Shown here piece by piece: positions 1-7,639 of a DNA stretch of 35,440 nt. The stretch spans positions 1 to 35,440 of the forward strand of contig CAMCXO010000025.1 in assembly GCA_945883565.1 (NCBI GenBank), read 5' to 3'. The position numbers and the translations under genes are program-made. The notes under the pieces are model-generated. The model was not told the DNA's origin. It made no database searches and was given only the letters and a program-made list of their open reading frames with translations. Numbering within the stretch: position 1 is the stretch's first letter; the number at the start of each line of letters is the position of its first letter. The DNA is from Chryseobacterium gleum (GTDB lineage: Bacteria; Bacteroidota; Bacteroidia; Flavobacteriales; Schleiferiaceae).

Positions 1-458
1 CCGTATTGTGCGCAATACCCACCGGCCACCTCCAAAACATACAAAGCCGGCCCTTCACTGGGCAAACTTCTGTCGTTAAGTGGTTGAGCTTGTTCTTGAA
101 TACTTACAATTTGGTTGGCTGAATTGATGTAAATGATATCGAGCGGCACATACGTATTGCGCATCCAGAAAGACTGCATTTCTTCTAGTGGCCTAATAAA
201 CAACATTCCGGTATGTTCCGGAATGTGTTTGCGGTACATCATTCCATAAGCTTGTTCCTCTTCGGTTTCGGCTAATTCTATCTCTAAACGGGCTAAAGTA
301 TCACTGTTTTGAGCCGATAAAATTTCCAATTCCCCTTCTTTTTTAAACTTGGGCTCGTACACGGTTTTTTGATTTTCGACGGGTTTTGGCGGTTTGGGGG
401 CTTCTTCGCAAGCCCAAATGGCCAGCAACAAAAACAGACTTTTAAAAGGCTTAAACAT
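1..458 (-). CDS. DUF192 family lipoprotein (C-terminus cut by window edge)
   Basis: The minus strand reads from an ATG at 458 without a stop to the left edge, giving 152 residues. The N-terminus is a lipoprotein signal with lipobox LAIWAC (Cys at about residue 17), followed by a Pro/Lys-rich linker. The DUF192 fold then follows: MMYRKHIPEHTGMLF, then FWMRNTYVPLDIIYI, then VLEVAGGY. These are the conserved blocks of PF02643, a small beta-rich envelope family of unknown biochemical role. The start codon overlaps the last 8 bases of lgt, so the two are probably co-transcribed and translationally coupled. The family call is firm; the function is not known. Confidence 0.85.
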   Translation of the reverse strand, partial: MFKPFKSLFLLLAIWACEEAPKPPKPVENQKTVYEPKFKKEGELEILSAQNSDTLARLEIELAETEEEQAYGMMYRKHIPEHTGMLFIRPLEEMQSFWMRNTYVPLDIIYINSANQIVSIQEQAQPLNDRSLPSEGPALYVLEVAGGYCAQY

Positions 459-1530
459 GTTTAACCGATTTTTGAGTAAATGCCCGGGCCACAAAAAACA
501 ATCCGATAAGCACCAATGGAATGCTCAATTGCTGACCTAAATTGAGGGACATGCCGTATTCGGCTTCTACTTGAACCACTTTCATGTATTCCACAAAAAA
601 GCGAAACCCGAAAACAGTAATTAAAAACATGCCGAAAAGCAGACCCTCGCGCTTCCACAGGCCTTTTTGGTACATCCACAATAACAAAAAGAAAATAAGT
701 AAATAGGCCGAGGCCTCTACCAATTGAGAGGGGAATCGCGGCATGCCCAAAACAGCCAATGTGGCAACCTGATGGCCCGAATCTACCTGCCATTGTGGCG
801 GGTTCATTCCTATAATAATGTTTTTTTCGTCGTTGCCAAAGCCATTCAAATAACGCATTTGCTGGGCCAGCATTTGTTCGGCCTGGGGCTGTGAGGTGGT
901 TTTAGAAAACACCACTTCCATAGTGTATTCAGGCAGTTGAAGGCTATCGGTGGCAAAATGCCGGTTCATATTGGTGAAATAAACGGCTTCTACCTCCGGC
1001 CAATTGCCCAGAATGCTTTGGCGCGGAAGATCTAAATACACGGTTTCTATAGACGAGTTATGCAGTTTGCCGTAAATTTCGGAGTTAAACATATTGCCCA
1101 TCCGAATAAAGCAACCCGCCAAAGCCACCGTAACTACCACTTTGTCAAGAATCCAAAGCGTGCTTTTCTTGCTTACTTTTTTTGAGAAAAAATACAGAGC
1201 TATAATGATGGCTATGGCTGCACCATGACTGGCCAGGCCACCTTCCCAAACCTTTAGAATTTCCACAGGGTGCTGGCTGTAATAGTCCCACTGGTAAAAG
1301 AACACATGCCCAAGGCGCGCGCCAATTACAGTGGCTATAACCATATAAGTTAACAACTGGTCCAGAACTTCTTGGGCTATTCCTTCGCGCTTAAAGAAGC
1401 CTTTCATTAAGTAGAAACCTACCACAAAGCCCGAAGCGAAGAAAATTTGGTAAAAGCGAATGCTGAAGTTTCCGATTGGAATGCCTTTACCAACATCCCA
1501 GCCAATGGTTAAAAAATCGTATAGAAACAT
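451..1530 (-). CDS. lgt: Prolipoprotein diacylglyceryl transferase Lgt
   Basis: Lgt transfers diacylglycerol from phosphatidylglycerol to the lipobox cysteine of prelipoproteins in the inner membrane, the first step of lipoprotein maturation. The 359-residue protein is polytopic. Visible family motifs are GARLGHVFFY (about 70-79), GGLASHGA with His102, and RMGNMFNSEIYG with Arg143, matching the essential His103 and Arg143 of the E. coli enzyme. It is longer than E. coli Lgt (291 aa) because of a polar segment at about residues 155-260 before the last membrane helices. ATG start at 1530. The downstream DUF192 gene overlaps its end. Many lipoproteins in this window would be substrates. Confidence 0.95.
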   Translation of the reverse strand: MFLYDFLTIGWDVGKGIPIGNFSIRFYQIFFASGFVVGFYLMKGFFKREGIAQEVLDQLLTYMVIATVIGARLGHVFFYQWDYYSQHPVEILKVWEGGLASHGAAIAIIIALYFFSKKVSKKSTLWILDKVVVTVALAGCFIRMGNMFNSEIYGKLHNSSIETVYLDLPRQSILGNWPEVEAVYFTNMNRHFATDSLQLPEYTMEVVFSKTTSQPQAEQMLAQQMRYLNGFGNDEKNIIIGMNPPQWQVDSGHQVATLAVLGMPRFPSQLVEASAYLLIFFLLLWMYQKGLWKREGLLFGMFLITVFGFRFFVEYMKVVQVEAEYGMSLNLGQQLSIPLVLIGLFFVARAFTQKSVKHV

Positions 1531-1546
1531 AATTGGGCTTTGTGTG

Positions 1547-1554
1547 CGAAAATA
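1547..1554 (-). promoter_or_regulatory. Putative -7 box for lgt
   Basis: The minus strand reads TATTTTCG, 7 of 8 matches to the Bacteroidota -7 consensus TAnnTTTG, about 17 bases before the lgt ATG. No good -33 TTG was seen, so this is tentative. Confidence 0.3.
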
Positions 1555-1657
1555 GAACGTCTATGTGAATAGAATATTTAAGAAGTGGAAAGTTTTAATT
1601 TGTACGAAGAAGCCTTTGGCCGATTATTTTATCAAAGTCAATCCAAGCGCATTCCTT

Positions 1658-1665
1658 TATCTTTG
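1658..1665 (+). promoter_or_regulatory. Putative -7 box for the PlsC-like gene
   Basis: TATCTTTG is a perfect match to TAnnTTTG and ends 11 bases before the ATG at 1677. It implies a very short leader. It supports the 1677 start over any upstream start. Confidence 0.4.
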
Positions 1666-1676
1666 GCGCCCATCGT

Positions 1677-2456
1677 ATGGCAATATTTAAAAAAGACGCA
1701 TTCGGCAATATTCTGCTTATCAAGCGGTTTATTATTTTCTTTTTCGGTGCCATCACCTATTACCGTTTCAATATGGCCAACCGCACCGAAGTGGTTGGAA
1801 GTGAGAATTTAAAGGGACTGCCCGATACCAAGGTGCTCTTTGTGAGCAACCACCAAACCTATTTTGCTGACGTAGCGGCTATGATTCATGTTTTTGGTGC
1901 GGCCAAATGGGGTGTTTACAACCGGATGGACTTTTTTTGGCATTTGCTTAATCCTCGCTTAAATGTGTACTTCATTGCGGCGGTAGAAACCATGAAAAAG
2001 GGCATTTTGCCAAGGTTGTTTGCCTATGTAGGTTCGGTAAACATAAAAAGAACCTGGCGGGCTGCCGGCAAAGACATTGACCGATCGGTAGACCCACGCG
2101 ATGTGCGAAAAATAACCAAAGCCATTGAAAGCGGCTGGGTAATTACGTTTCCACAAGGCACCACCAAGCCTTTCGCACCCGGTCGAAAAGGCACGGCCAA
2201 GATTATAAAAGAGTACAAGCCCATTGTGATTCCGGTAGTTGTAAATGGGTTTAGAAGGGCATTTAACAAGCGTGGGCTGCTCATGAAAAAGCGAGGCCAG
2301 ACACTGAGCATTACCATAAAACCGCCTTTAAACATAGACTATAGTTCAACGCCCGACTTTATTTTAAACCAGATTATGGATGCCATAGAGCAAACCGATG
2401 GCTTTATGAAACCCAAAAAACTAAGAAGCAACCATACGTCAAACCCCAATGGCTAA
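1677..2456 (+). CDS. 1-acyl-sn-glycerol-3-phosphate acyltransferase-like protein (PlsC family)
   Basis: The 259-residue protein belongs to the PlsC/LPLAT family, membrane enzymes that acylate lysophosphatidate or related lipids. A hydrophobic segment lies at about 12-30. Motif I reads NHQTYFAD (His59, Asp65), so the spacing is HX5D rather than the usual HX4D. The FPEGT block is replaced by FPQGTT, with Gln160 in place of Glu. The region from APGRKGTAKI to VIPVVVNGFRRAF fits the later conserved blocks. These differences suggest a divergent subfamily with an unproven acyl acceptor. The stop codon lies 64 bases before the following lipoprotein start. Confidence 0.8.
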   Translation: MAIFKKDAFGNILLIKRFIIFFFGAITYYRFNMANRTEVVGSENLKGLPDTKVLFVSNHQTYFADVAAMIHVFGAAKWGVYNRMDFFWHLLNPRLNVYFIAAVETMKKGILPRLFAYVGSVNIKRTWRAAGKDIDRSVDPRDVRKITKAIESGWVITFPQGTTKPFAPGRKGTAKIIKEYKPIVIPVVVNGFRRAFNKRGLLMKKRGQTLSITIKPPLNIDYSSTPDFILNQIMDAIEQTDGFMKPKKLRSNHTSNPNG

Positions 2457-2520
2457 GCCAAAAGCCCAGAGTGCTCAATATCACCAAAACCTAAGCGAGC
2501 CGACCTTAAATTTATCCCAT

Positions 2521-3303
2521 ATGAAACACAGCCCCTCTTATCTCATTATCGCCTTTTTTGCAGTTTGGGCCTTAACGGTTTCCTGCGAAAAAGACATTAG
2601 CGTGGGATCGGGTGTTACAGCCGACAACCGAAATGTATTTTTAAAGGCATTTTTAACCTACGAAGGCGAGGAGTTTTTTGAAGATTCGGTATATCAGCAT
2701 CCTGTATATCCTATGTCTTTTGTAATTACGGATTTCCGCATGGTAATTAGCAATTTTTTTGTTGAAACAACCGAAGAATTGTTTATCGATACCACCGTTT
2801 TTGCCGTTGTTAAGCCGAATGTTATCGATTATCCGGTTTTAAAACTCAGCAAAGGTTCGTACTCCGGACAAGTGGGTTTTGTATCGGGCATTCCGCTATT
2901 TCAAAATTTCATAACCGTTCCTCAAATGTTTCCAGAAAACTCGCCCATGCGTGAACCTATTCTATACAGAGGTCTGGTACCTCCTGTAAATGGCTATAAT
3001 TTCTTGGTTATACAAGGTTATGTATTAATTGAAAGCGGGGTTCCCGGGGTAGATTCTCTCACCTTACCCTTTAAATACGAATTGGGCCATGAACTGTTTT
3101 CGATTCCCAATGTGAATAAAAACTTCTCGGTGGCCAACAACACCCAAGCTTCGTTTGGAATAAGGGTTGACATTGACCGCATTATCGAAGATTTCGATTT
3201 GGTAATCATCGATAAAATTCGTTCTAATCCTAACGACAGTGCCGATTATCAAAATGCCAGAAGCCTACGCGAGGCTCTGGACTCGAGTATAGTATTCTTT
3301 TAA
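2521..3303 (+). CDS. Trp-less MbnP-like lipoprotein
   Basis: The frame is open from 2449, but the ATG at 2521 gives a clean lipoprotein signal: a hydrophobic stretch ending TVSC, with Cys at residue 22. A TAAATTTA box (2507-2514) sits just upstream. The 260-residue product can be aligned by eye with the MbnP-family protein encoded next. FRMVISNFFV corresponds to MRFYFSHLYA, LSKGSYSGQVGF to LPAGQYKGLQFS, and NKNFSVANNTQASFGIRVDI to NHNFTVNEGGTTNLRLTTDV. The W-x-W block of MbnP is replaced by a Trp-free stretch around GYNFLVIQG, and the mature protein contains no tryptophan at all. It therefore could not carry a kynurenine copper site. It is probably a periplasm-facing partner or a decayed paralogue. 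Family membership is my inference from motif order. Confidence 0.6.
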   Translation: MKHSPSYLIIAFFAVWALTVSCEKDISVGSGVTADNRNVFLKAFLTYEGEEFFEDSVYQHPVYPMSFVITDFRMVISNFFVETTEELFIDTTVFAVVKPNVIDYPVLKLSKGSYSGQVGFVSGIPLFQNFITVPQMFPENSPMREPILYRGLVPPVNGYNFLVIQGYVLIESGVPGVDSLTLPFKYELGHELFSIPNVNKNFSVANNTQASFGIRVDIDRIIEDFDLVIIDKIRSNPNDSADYQNARSLREALDSSIVFF

Positions 3304-3311
3304 AAAAAACT

Positions 3312-4070
3312 ATGAAAGCCAAAATTGCCTTTGTTTCGCTCGGACTGGTTTTGATGTCTATGAACGGTTGTGAAAAAGACAAGAAGAATGAAACCGCTGA
3401 GTCTAAAATTCAATTGGAGTTTGCCATGGTCAAGCCCGATGGCAGCCCTTTGGCTTTCGAATCTCCCATTCCCATTACCGAACAAACAGATGTAACCATA
3501 AGCGAGATGCGCTTTTACTTTAGCCATCTTTACGCCATTCCGCAGTCTGGCAATCCTGTAAAATTATCCGACCTCGAGCTTTTCGACCTTAAAAAAACGA
3601 ACCGAACCGCCTTTACTTTCACATTACCGGCTGGTCAATACAAAGGCTTGCAGTTTTCTGTTGGGCTCGATTCTAACCAAAATTATTCAGACCCAACGGG
3701 CTTTGCCCAATCACATCCGCTTAGTGCTTTTGCGGGCATGTATTGGACTTGGGCCACCCAATACCGCTTTGTTTTGGTTGAAGGAAGAGCCAATACAACC
3801 GGCAATACCGGCAGCAACAACGACCGCGCATTTAGCTATCACCCCGGGGGTAACCACCTATATGTTAAAGACCATATTATCAACCACAACTTCACGGTAA
3901 ACGAAGGCGGAACCACCAATTTGCGCCTTACAACTGATGTGGCCCAATGGTTCAATGCCAGCGGCGGAACCATAGACCCTTTCGTAGAATTTGCAGCCCA
4001 CGATGCACCGGCCGAGCAACCTTTGGCTGTAAAATACATCACCAATTTTACCGAAAGTTTGAGTCTTTAA
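3312..4070 (+). CDS. MbnP-family (copper-binding type) lipoprotein
   Basis: This 252-residue lipoprotein (lipobox Cys20, MSMNGC) has the MbnP signature blocks. These are MRFYFSHLYA (66-75), LPAGQYKGLQFSVGLD (105-120), GMYWTWATQYRF (142-153, with Trp145 and Trp147), VEG (156-158) and FSYHPGG (His177). In methanotroph MbnP a tryptophan is oxidised to kynurenine by the partner enzyme MbnH and copper is bound there. The conserved Trp pair and several histidines (72, 177, 182, 188, 192) make the same chemistry plausible, but which residue is modified cannot be told from sequence. It starts 8 bases after the Trp-less paralogue, and 3 bases separate its stop from the diheme enzyme gene. Confidence 0.8.
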   Translation: MKAKIAFVSLGLVLMSMNGCEKDKKNETAESKIQLEFAMVKPDGSPLAFESPIPITEQTDVTISEMRFYFSHLYAIPQSGNPVKLSDLELFDLKKTNRTAFTFTLPAGQYKGLQFSVGLDSNQNYSDPTGFAQSHPLSAFAGMYWTWATQYRFVLVEGRANTTGNTGSNNDRAFSYHPGGNHLYVKDHIINHNFTVNEGGTTNLRLTTDVAQWFNASGGTIDPFVEFAAHDAPAEQPLAVKYITNFTESLSL

Positions 4071-4073
4071 CCA

Positions 4074-5045
4074 GTGCGAATAGCTTGGCTGGCAGCGCTT
4101 ATAGCTGTATTTGGTGTTGGCTGTAATCAAACACAACCAAGCTTGGCCGATGGTGCCTTTCAGCCCCGGCTGCCGGAACACTTTCCACCTTTTGTTTACC
4201 CTTTAAACAACAAGCCAACAGAAGCCAAAATTGAATTGGGCAGAAGGTTGTTTTTCGATCCATCTTTTTCCGGCGATGGTAAAACGGCCTGTGCCAACTG
4301 CCATTTCCCCAAACATGCCTACAGCGATACCGTAGCTTTAAGTCCCGGATTTTTAAGCAGAACCGGCAAACGCAACGCCCCGGGATTATTTAATCTGTGT
4401 TGGCGAAAAAACTTTTTTAAAGATGGGGGCGTTCGAAATCTCGAGCTTCAGGTGTTGGCGCCTTTGTTGGATAGTCTGGAAATGCATTTTGGAGTGAGCC
4501 AATTTGTAAAGAAACTTGAAGATAATCAGGCCTATAGAGAAGCTTTTAAAGCCGCATTCAACAGTGCACCCGATTTGCAAAAAGCCGTTCAGGCCATAGC
4601 TTCATTCGAACGGAGTTTATTGACGTTCGAAACCCCATTTGATGCATTTTTGGCCGGCGATTCAAGTGCCTTAAGCCGACAGGAACAATTGGGTTTCGCC
4701 TTATTTTTTAGCCCCAAAACCCAATGCGGAAGCTGCCACAAAGGGGTATTTTTAAGCGATGACCAATTTTACAATCTGGGCTTCCAAACCACCATAGACC
4801 CCGGAAGATATCGAATTACCTACCAACCGATGGATGAAGGGAAATTTAGAACTCCAAGTCTTCGCAACATTTCTAAAACATGGCCTTATATGCACGATGG
4901 CCGGTTTAATACCCTAGAGGAGGTTCTGGCCTATTATGTAAAAGGGGGCGAAAATAACCCTTACCAAGACCCACGTATTCAACCTCTTGATCTCGATTCT
5001 AACCAACAAGAAGCCTTACTTGCTTTTATGCGGAACGCGCTTTAA
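4074..5045 (+). CDS. Diheme cytochrome c peroxidase/MauG family lipoprotein, MbnH-like
   Basis: The GTG at 4074 starts a 323-residue protein with lipobox GVGC (Cys17). Two c-type heme sites are visible, CANCH (73-77) and CGSCH (218-222), with the family blocks LGRRLFFDPSFS, FRTPSLRNI and PYMHDGRF. This is the CCP/MauG fold. MauG and MbnH use their two hemes to oxidise protein tryptophans rather than to detoxify peroxide. Placement 3 bases after the MbnP-family gene argues for the MbnH-like role. The block that reads WDGG in many relatives is FKDGG here, and the segment NLCWRKN carries an extra cysteine. The product is likely anchored in the outer membrane, facing the periplasm. Confidence 0.85.
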   Translation: MRIAWLAALIAVFGVGCNQTQPSLADGAFQPRLPEHFPPFVYPLNNKPTEAKIELGRRLFFDPSFSGDGKTACANCHFPKHAYSDTVALSPGFLSRTGKRNAPGLFNLCWRKNFFKDGGVRNLELQVLAPLLDSLEMHFGVSQFVKKLEDNQAYREAFKAAFNSAPDLQKAVQAIASFERSLLTFETPFDAFLAGDSSALSRQEQLGFALFFSPKTQCGSCHKGVFLSDDQFYNLGFQTTIDPGRYRITYQPMDEGKFRTPSLRNISKTWPYMHDGRFNTLEEVLAYYVKGGENNPYQDPRIQPLDLDSNQQEALLAFMRNAL

Positions 5046-5080
5046 CCCAAGCGCGGACCAACACAAGCACGGCTACAACC

Positions 5081-5088
5081 TATCTTTG
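5081..5088 (+). promoter_or_regulatory. Putative -7 box for lysS
   Basis: TATCTTTG matches TAnnTTTG exactly, 25 bases before the lysS ATG, in the 68-base gap after the diheme enzyme gene. It suggests lysS has its own promoter. No clear -33 TTG was seen. Confidence 0.45.
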
Positions 5089-5113
5089 CACACTATATTT
5101 CTTCTTTCTACAC

Positions 5114-6820
5114 ATGCTTAGCGAACAGGAACGTTTGAGGCGCGAGGCCCTCGCCAATTTGCGCCAAATGGGTATTGAACCTTATCCGGCAGCCGAATAT
5201 AAAATTAGCCACAGAGCCCTCGATATTTTAAATCGAAGCGAACTCGAAACCCAAAAAGCCGAAGTTCAAGTGGCCGGGCGATTAATGGGTCGGCGTATAA
5301 TGGGCAAGGCATCATTTGCAGAATTGCAAGATGCCACCGGACGCATACAGTTGTATTTAAACCGCGACGTTCTTTGTCCGGGCGAAAACAAAGAACTCTA
5401 TAATGAAGTTTTCAAACGCCTTTTGGATATTGGCGATTTTGTGGGTGCCCGAGGCCATGTTTTTAGAACCCAAACCGGAGAGTTGAGCATAGAAGTGGTA
5501 GAATTAACCCTTCTAAGCAAAAGCCTTCGTCCTTTACCGGTGGTAAAAACCGATGCCGATGGCCATGTTCACGATGCCTTTAGCGATCCGGAACAGCGCT
5601 ACAGAATGCGTTATGTTGATTTGGCGGTAAATGAATATGTGCGCGAAACCTTTGTTAAACGCACCCGTATTGTTAATGCCATGCGGCAGTTTTTTAACCA
5701 ATTTGGTTATTTAGAAGTAGATACACCCATTTTACAGCCCATTCCGGGTGGCGCAGCAGCACGCCCCTTTATTACCCATCACAATGCCCTCGACATTCCG
5801 CTTTATCTCCGAATTGCCAACGAGTTATATTTAAAACGCCTTATTGTGGGCGGATTTGAAGGGGTTTATGAGTTTGCCCGAAATTTCCGCAACGAAGGGA
5901 TGGACCGAACCCACAATCCGGAATTTACCATCATGGAAATTTATGTGGCCTACAAAGACTATTTATGGATGATGGATTTCACCGAGCAAATGCTCGAGCA
6001 TGTGGTGAAAGCTGTAAACCATGGAGAAACTGAGGTGGCTTTGGGCGATAAAACCATTGAATTTAAAGCCCCCTTTGCTCGGGTCAGCATGCGTGAGGCC
6101 ATTTTAATGCATACCGGTTTCGATATTGAAGGCAAGACTGAAGAGGCGCTTCGCACGGCCTGCCATGAAATGGGCATAGAAACCACCCCGGCCATGGGAA
6201 AGGGCAAACTTATTGATGAAATGTTTGGCGAAAAGTGTGAAAAACACTTTATCCAGCCTACGTTTATTACCGATTATCCGGTAGAAATGTCGCCTTTGTG
6301 CAAACGGCATAGGCACAATCCCGAACTCACCGAGCGTTTCGAATTAATGGTGAACGGCAAAGAAATTGCAAATGCGTATTCGGAACTTAACGACCCCATT
6401 GACCAGCGCGAAAGGTTTGAAGAACAACTGAAACTAAGCGAAAAAGGCGACGATGAAGCCATGTTTATCGACCACGACTTTTTGCGAGCCCTCGAATTTG
6501 GCATGCCGCCAACTTCAGGCATGGGCATAGGCATAGACCGCTTAACAATGTTGCTAACCAATCAACAAAGCATTCAAGAAGTTCTTTTGTTTCCTCAAAT
6601 GCGGCCCGAAGCCCCATCGGCCAACCGTTTGACACACACTTTTAACAGTTTGAATATTTCGGAGGATTGGGTGGCTGTTCTCGAAGAGCTGTATGGAAGT
6701 TTAGAGCAAATGAAGGCGTTAAAACCCACCCAGGTTCACCAACAACTCAATGGCCACCGCAAAAAACACAAGCTCGAGGTACCCGCCTTAAGTCTTGAAG
6801 ATGTGCAGAACTGGTTTTAA
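5114..6820 (+). CDS. lysS: Lysyl-tRNA synthetase, class II
   Basis: LysRS charges tRNA-Lys with lysine in the cytoplasm. The 568-residue protein has an N-terminal OB-fold anticodon-binding domain (about 50-140). The class II catalytic core shows motif 2 (FRNEGMDRTHNPEFT) and motif 3 (GMGIGIDRLTMLL), with the LysRS block PPTSGMG just before it. After the usual end of the core (LLFPQMRPE) there is a tail of about 69 residues not found in E. coli LysS (505 aa); a C-terminal extension is common in Bacteroidota LysRS. The ATG at 5114 gives a normal N-terminus. The SCO gene follows 12 bases downstream and may be read from the same transcript. Confidence 0.97.
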   Translation: MLSEQERLRREALANLRQMGIEPYPAAEYKISHRALDILNRSELETQKAEVQVAGRLMGRRIMGKASFAELQDATGRIQLYLNRDVLCPGENKELYNEVFKRLLDIGDFVGARGHVFRTQTGELSIEVVELTLLSKSLRPLPVVKTDADGHVHDAFSDPEQRYRMRYVDLAVNEYVRETFVKRTRIVNAMRQFFNQFGYLEVDTPILQPIPGGAAARPFITHHNALDIPLYLRIANELYLKRLIVGGFEGVYEFARNFRNEGMDRTHNPEFTIMEIYVAYKDYLWMMDFTEQMLEHVVKAVNHGETEVALGDKTIEFKAPFARVSMREAILMHTGFDIEGKTEEALRTACHEMGIETTPAMGKGKLIDEMFGEKCEKHFIQPTFITDYPVEMSPLCKRHRHNPELTERFELMVNGKEIANAYSELNDPIDQRERFEEQLKLSEKGDDEAMFIDHDFLRALEFGMPPTSGMGIGIDRLTMLLTNQQSIQEVLLFPQMRPEAPSANRLTHTFNSLNISEDWVAVLEELYGSLEQMKALKPTQVHQQLNGHRKKHKLEVPALSLEDVQNWF

Positions 6821-6832
6821 AAATCCATTAAA

Positions 6833-7495
6833 TTGAAAACCCTCATTATTAGGGCGGCTTTGGTCCTTGGAATTTTCGGTCTGGCGTTTCTGTTTGCCTG
6901 GTTTTATATGCAGCCCGACTATAAAACCCTGCCTTATTACAATCCTTCTGATGTAAACGAAGAATTGTACGACGTCAGTTTGAAGGGTAAGGGTAGGGGG
7001 CATATTATTCAAAACTTCCGGCTCACCGACCAAGAAGGTAAAAATTTCACCGAGCAGCAACTAAAAGGCAAGGTGTATATGGCCGATTTCTTTTTCACCA
7101 CATGCCCCAGTATTTGCCTCGACATGGCCAAAACCAAACGGTGGCTTCAAACCGAAATGGAAAGTTATCCGGATTTCTTAATGGTTTCACATACGGTTAT
7201 GCCCGAAGTGGATTCTGTTTCGGTAATGGCAGCCTATGCAAATGCACAAAATGCCCAGTATGGCAGGTGGTTTTTGCTTACCGGACAGCGAGATAGCATT
7301 TATAAGTTGGCAAGACAATCGTATTTGGTGGCCAAAGAACCATCTGAAACCGAAAAGTCTCACGACTTTATTCATACCGAAAATTTTGTTTTGGTAGACC
7401 GTGAGGGCCGAATTCGCGGTTTTTACAACGGCACCGATTTAAAAGATGTGGAGCGTTTGGCTGCCGATGCCAAATGGCTCTTAAACAGGCCTTAA
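6833..7495 (+). CDS. SCO1/SenC family copper chaperone, membrane anchored
   Basis: SCO proteins are thioredoxin-fold copper chaperones that metallate the CuA site of cytochrome c oxidase. This 220-residue protein has one N-terminal membrane segment (about 5-25). Its thioredoxin-like domain carries the metal ligands: TTCPSIC with Cys91 and Cys95, and the distal His181 in DFIHTENF. The start is a TTG at 6833, 12 bases after lysS. The next in-frame Met (residue 26) would remove the membrane anchor, so TTG is preferred. Its position close to an MbnP/MbnH-like locus fits a local copper theme, although lysS lies between them. Confidence 0.9.
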   Translation: MKTLIIRAALVLGIFGLAFLFAWFYMQPDYKTLPYYNPSDVNEELYDVSLKGKGRGHIIQNFRLTDQEGKNFTEQQLKGKVYMADFFFTTCPSICLDMAKTKRWLQTEMESYPDFLMVSHTVMPEVDSVSVMAAYANAQNAQYGRWFLLTGQRDSIYKLARQSYLVAKEPSETEKSHDFIHTENFVLVDREGRIRGFYNGTDLKDVERLAADAKWLLNRP

Positions 7496-7502
7496 AAACA
7501 GC

Positions 7503-7522
7503 CGGCTGCCCGAAAGCAGCCG
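7503..7522 (+). terminator. Hairpin after the SCO gene
   Basis: A 7-bp GC-rich stem (CGGCTGC/GCAGCCG) with a 6-base loop lies just after the SCO stop. The downstream T-run is weak, so it may be a poor intrinsic terminator or an mRNA 3'-end stabiliser. Confidence 0.45.
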
Positions 7523-7639
7523 ACCTTTGAGAAAAACTAAAACACAAAAACGAAAAACCACTACGTGGACTCTTCCCTCCAAATATAGTTTTTTTGTTAA
7601 TTCAAAAGTTGTTTACATAAAACATTATACAAATCGATC

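Noticed and set aside
1585-1812. 75-residue plus-strand frame before and across the PlsC-like gene
   Set aside because: It overlaps the real gene in another frame, crosses its promoter box and has no recognisable domain.
2449-2520. Upstream start for the Trp-less MbnP-like lipoprotein at 2449
   Set aside because: It would put 24 polar residues before the lipoprotein signal; the ATG at 2521 gives a proper signal peptide.
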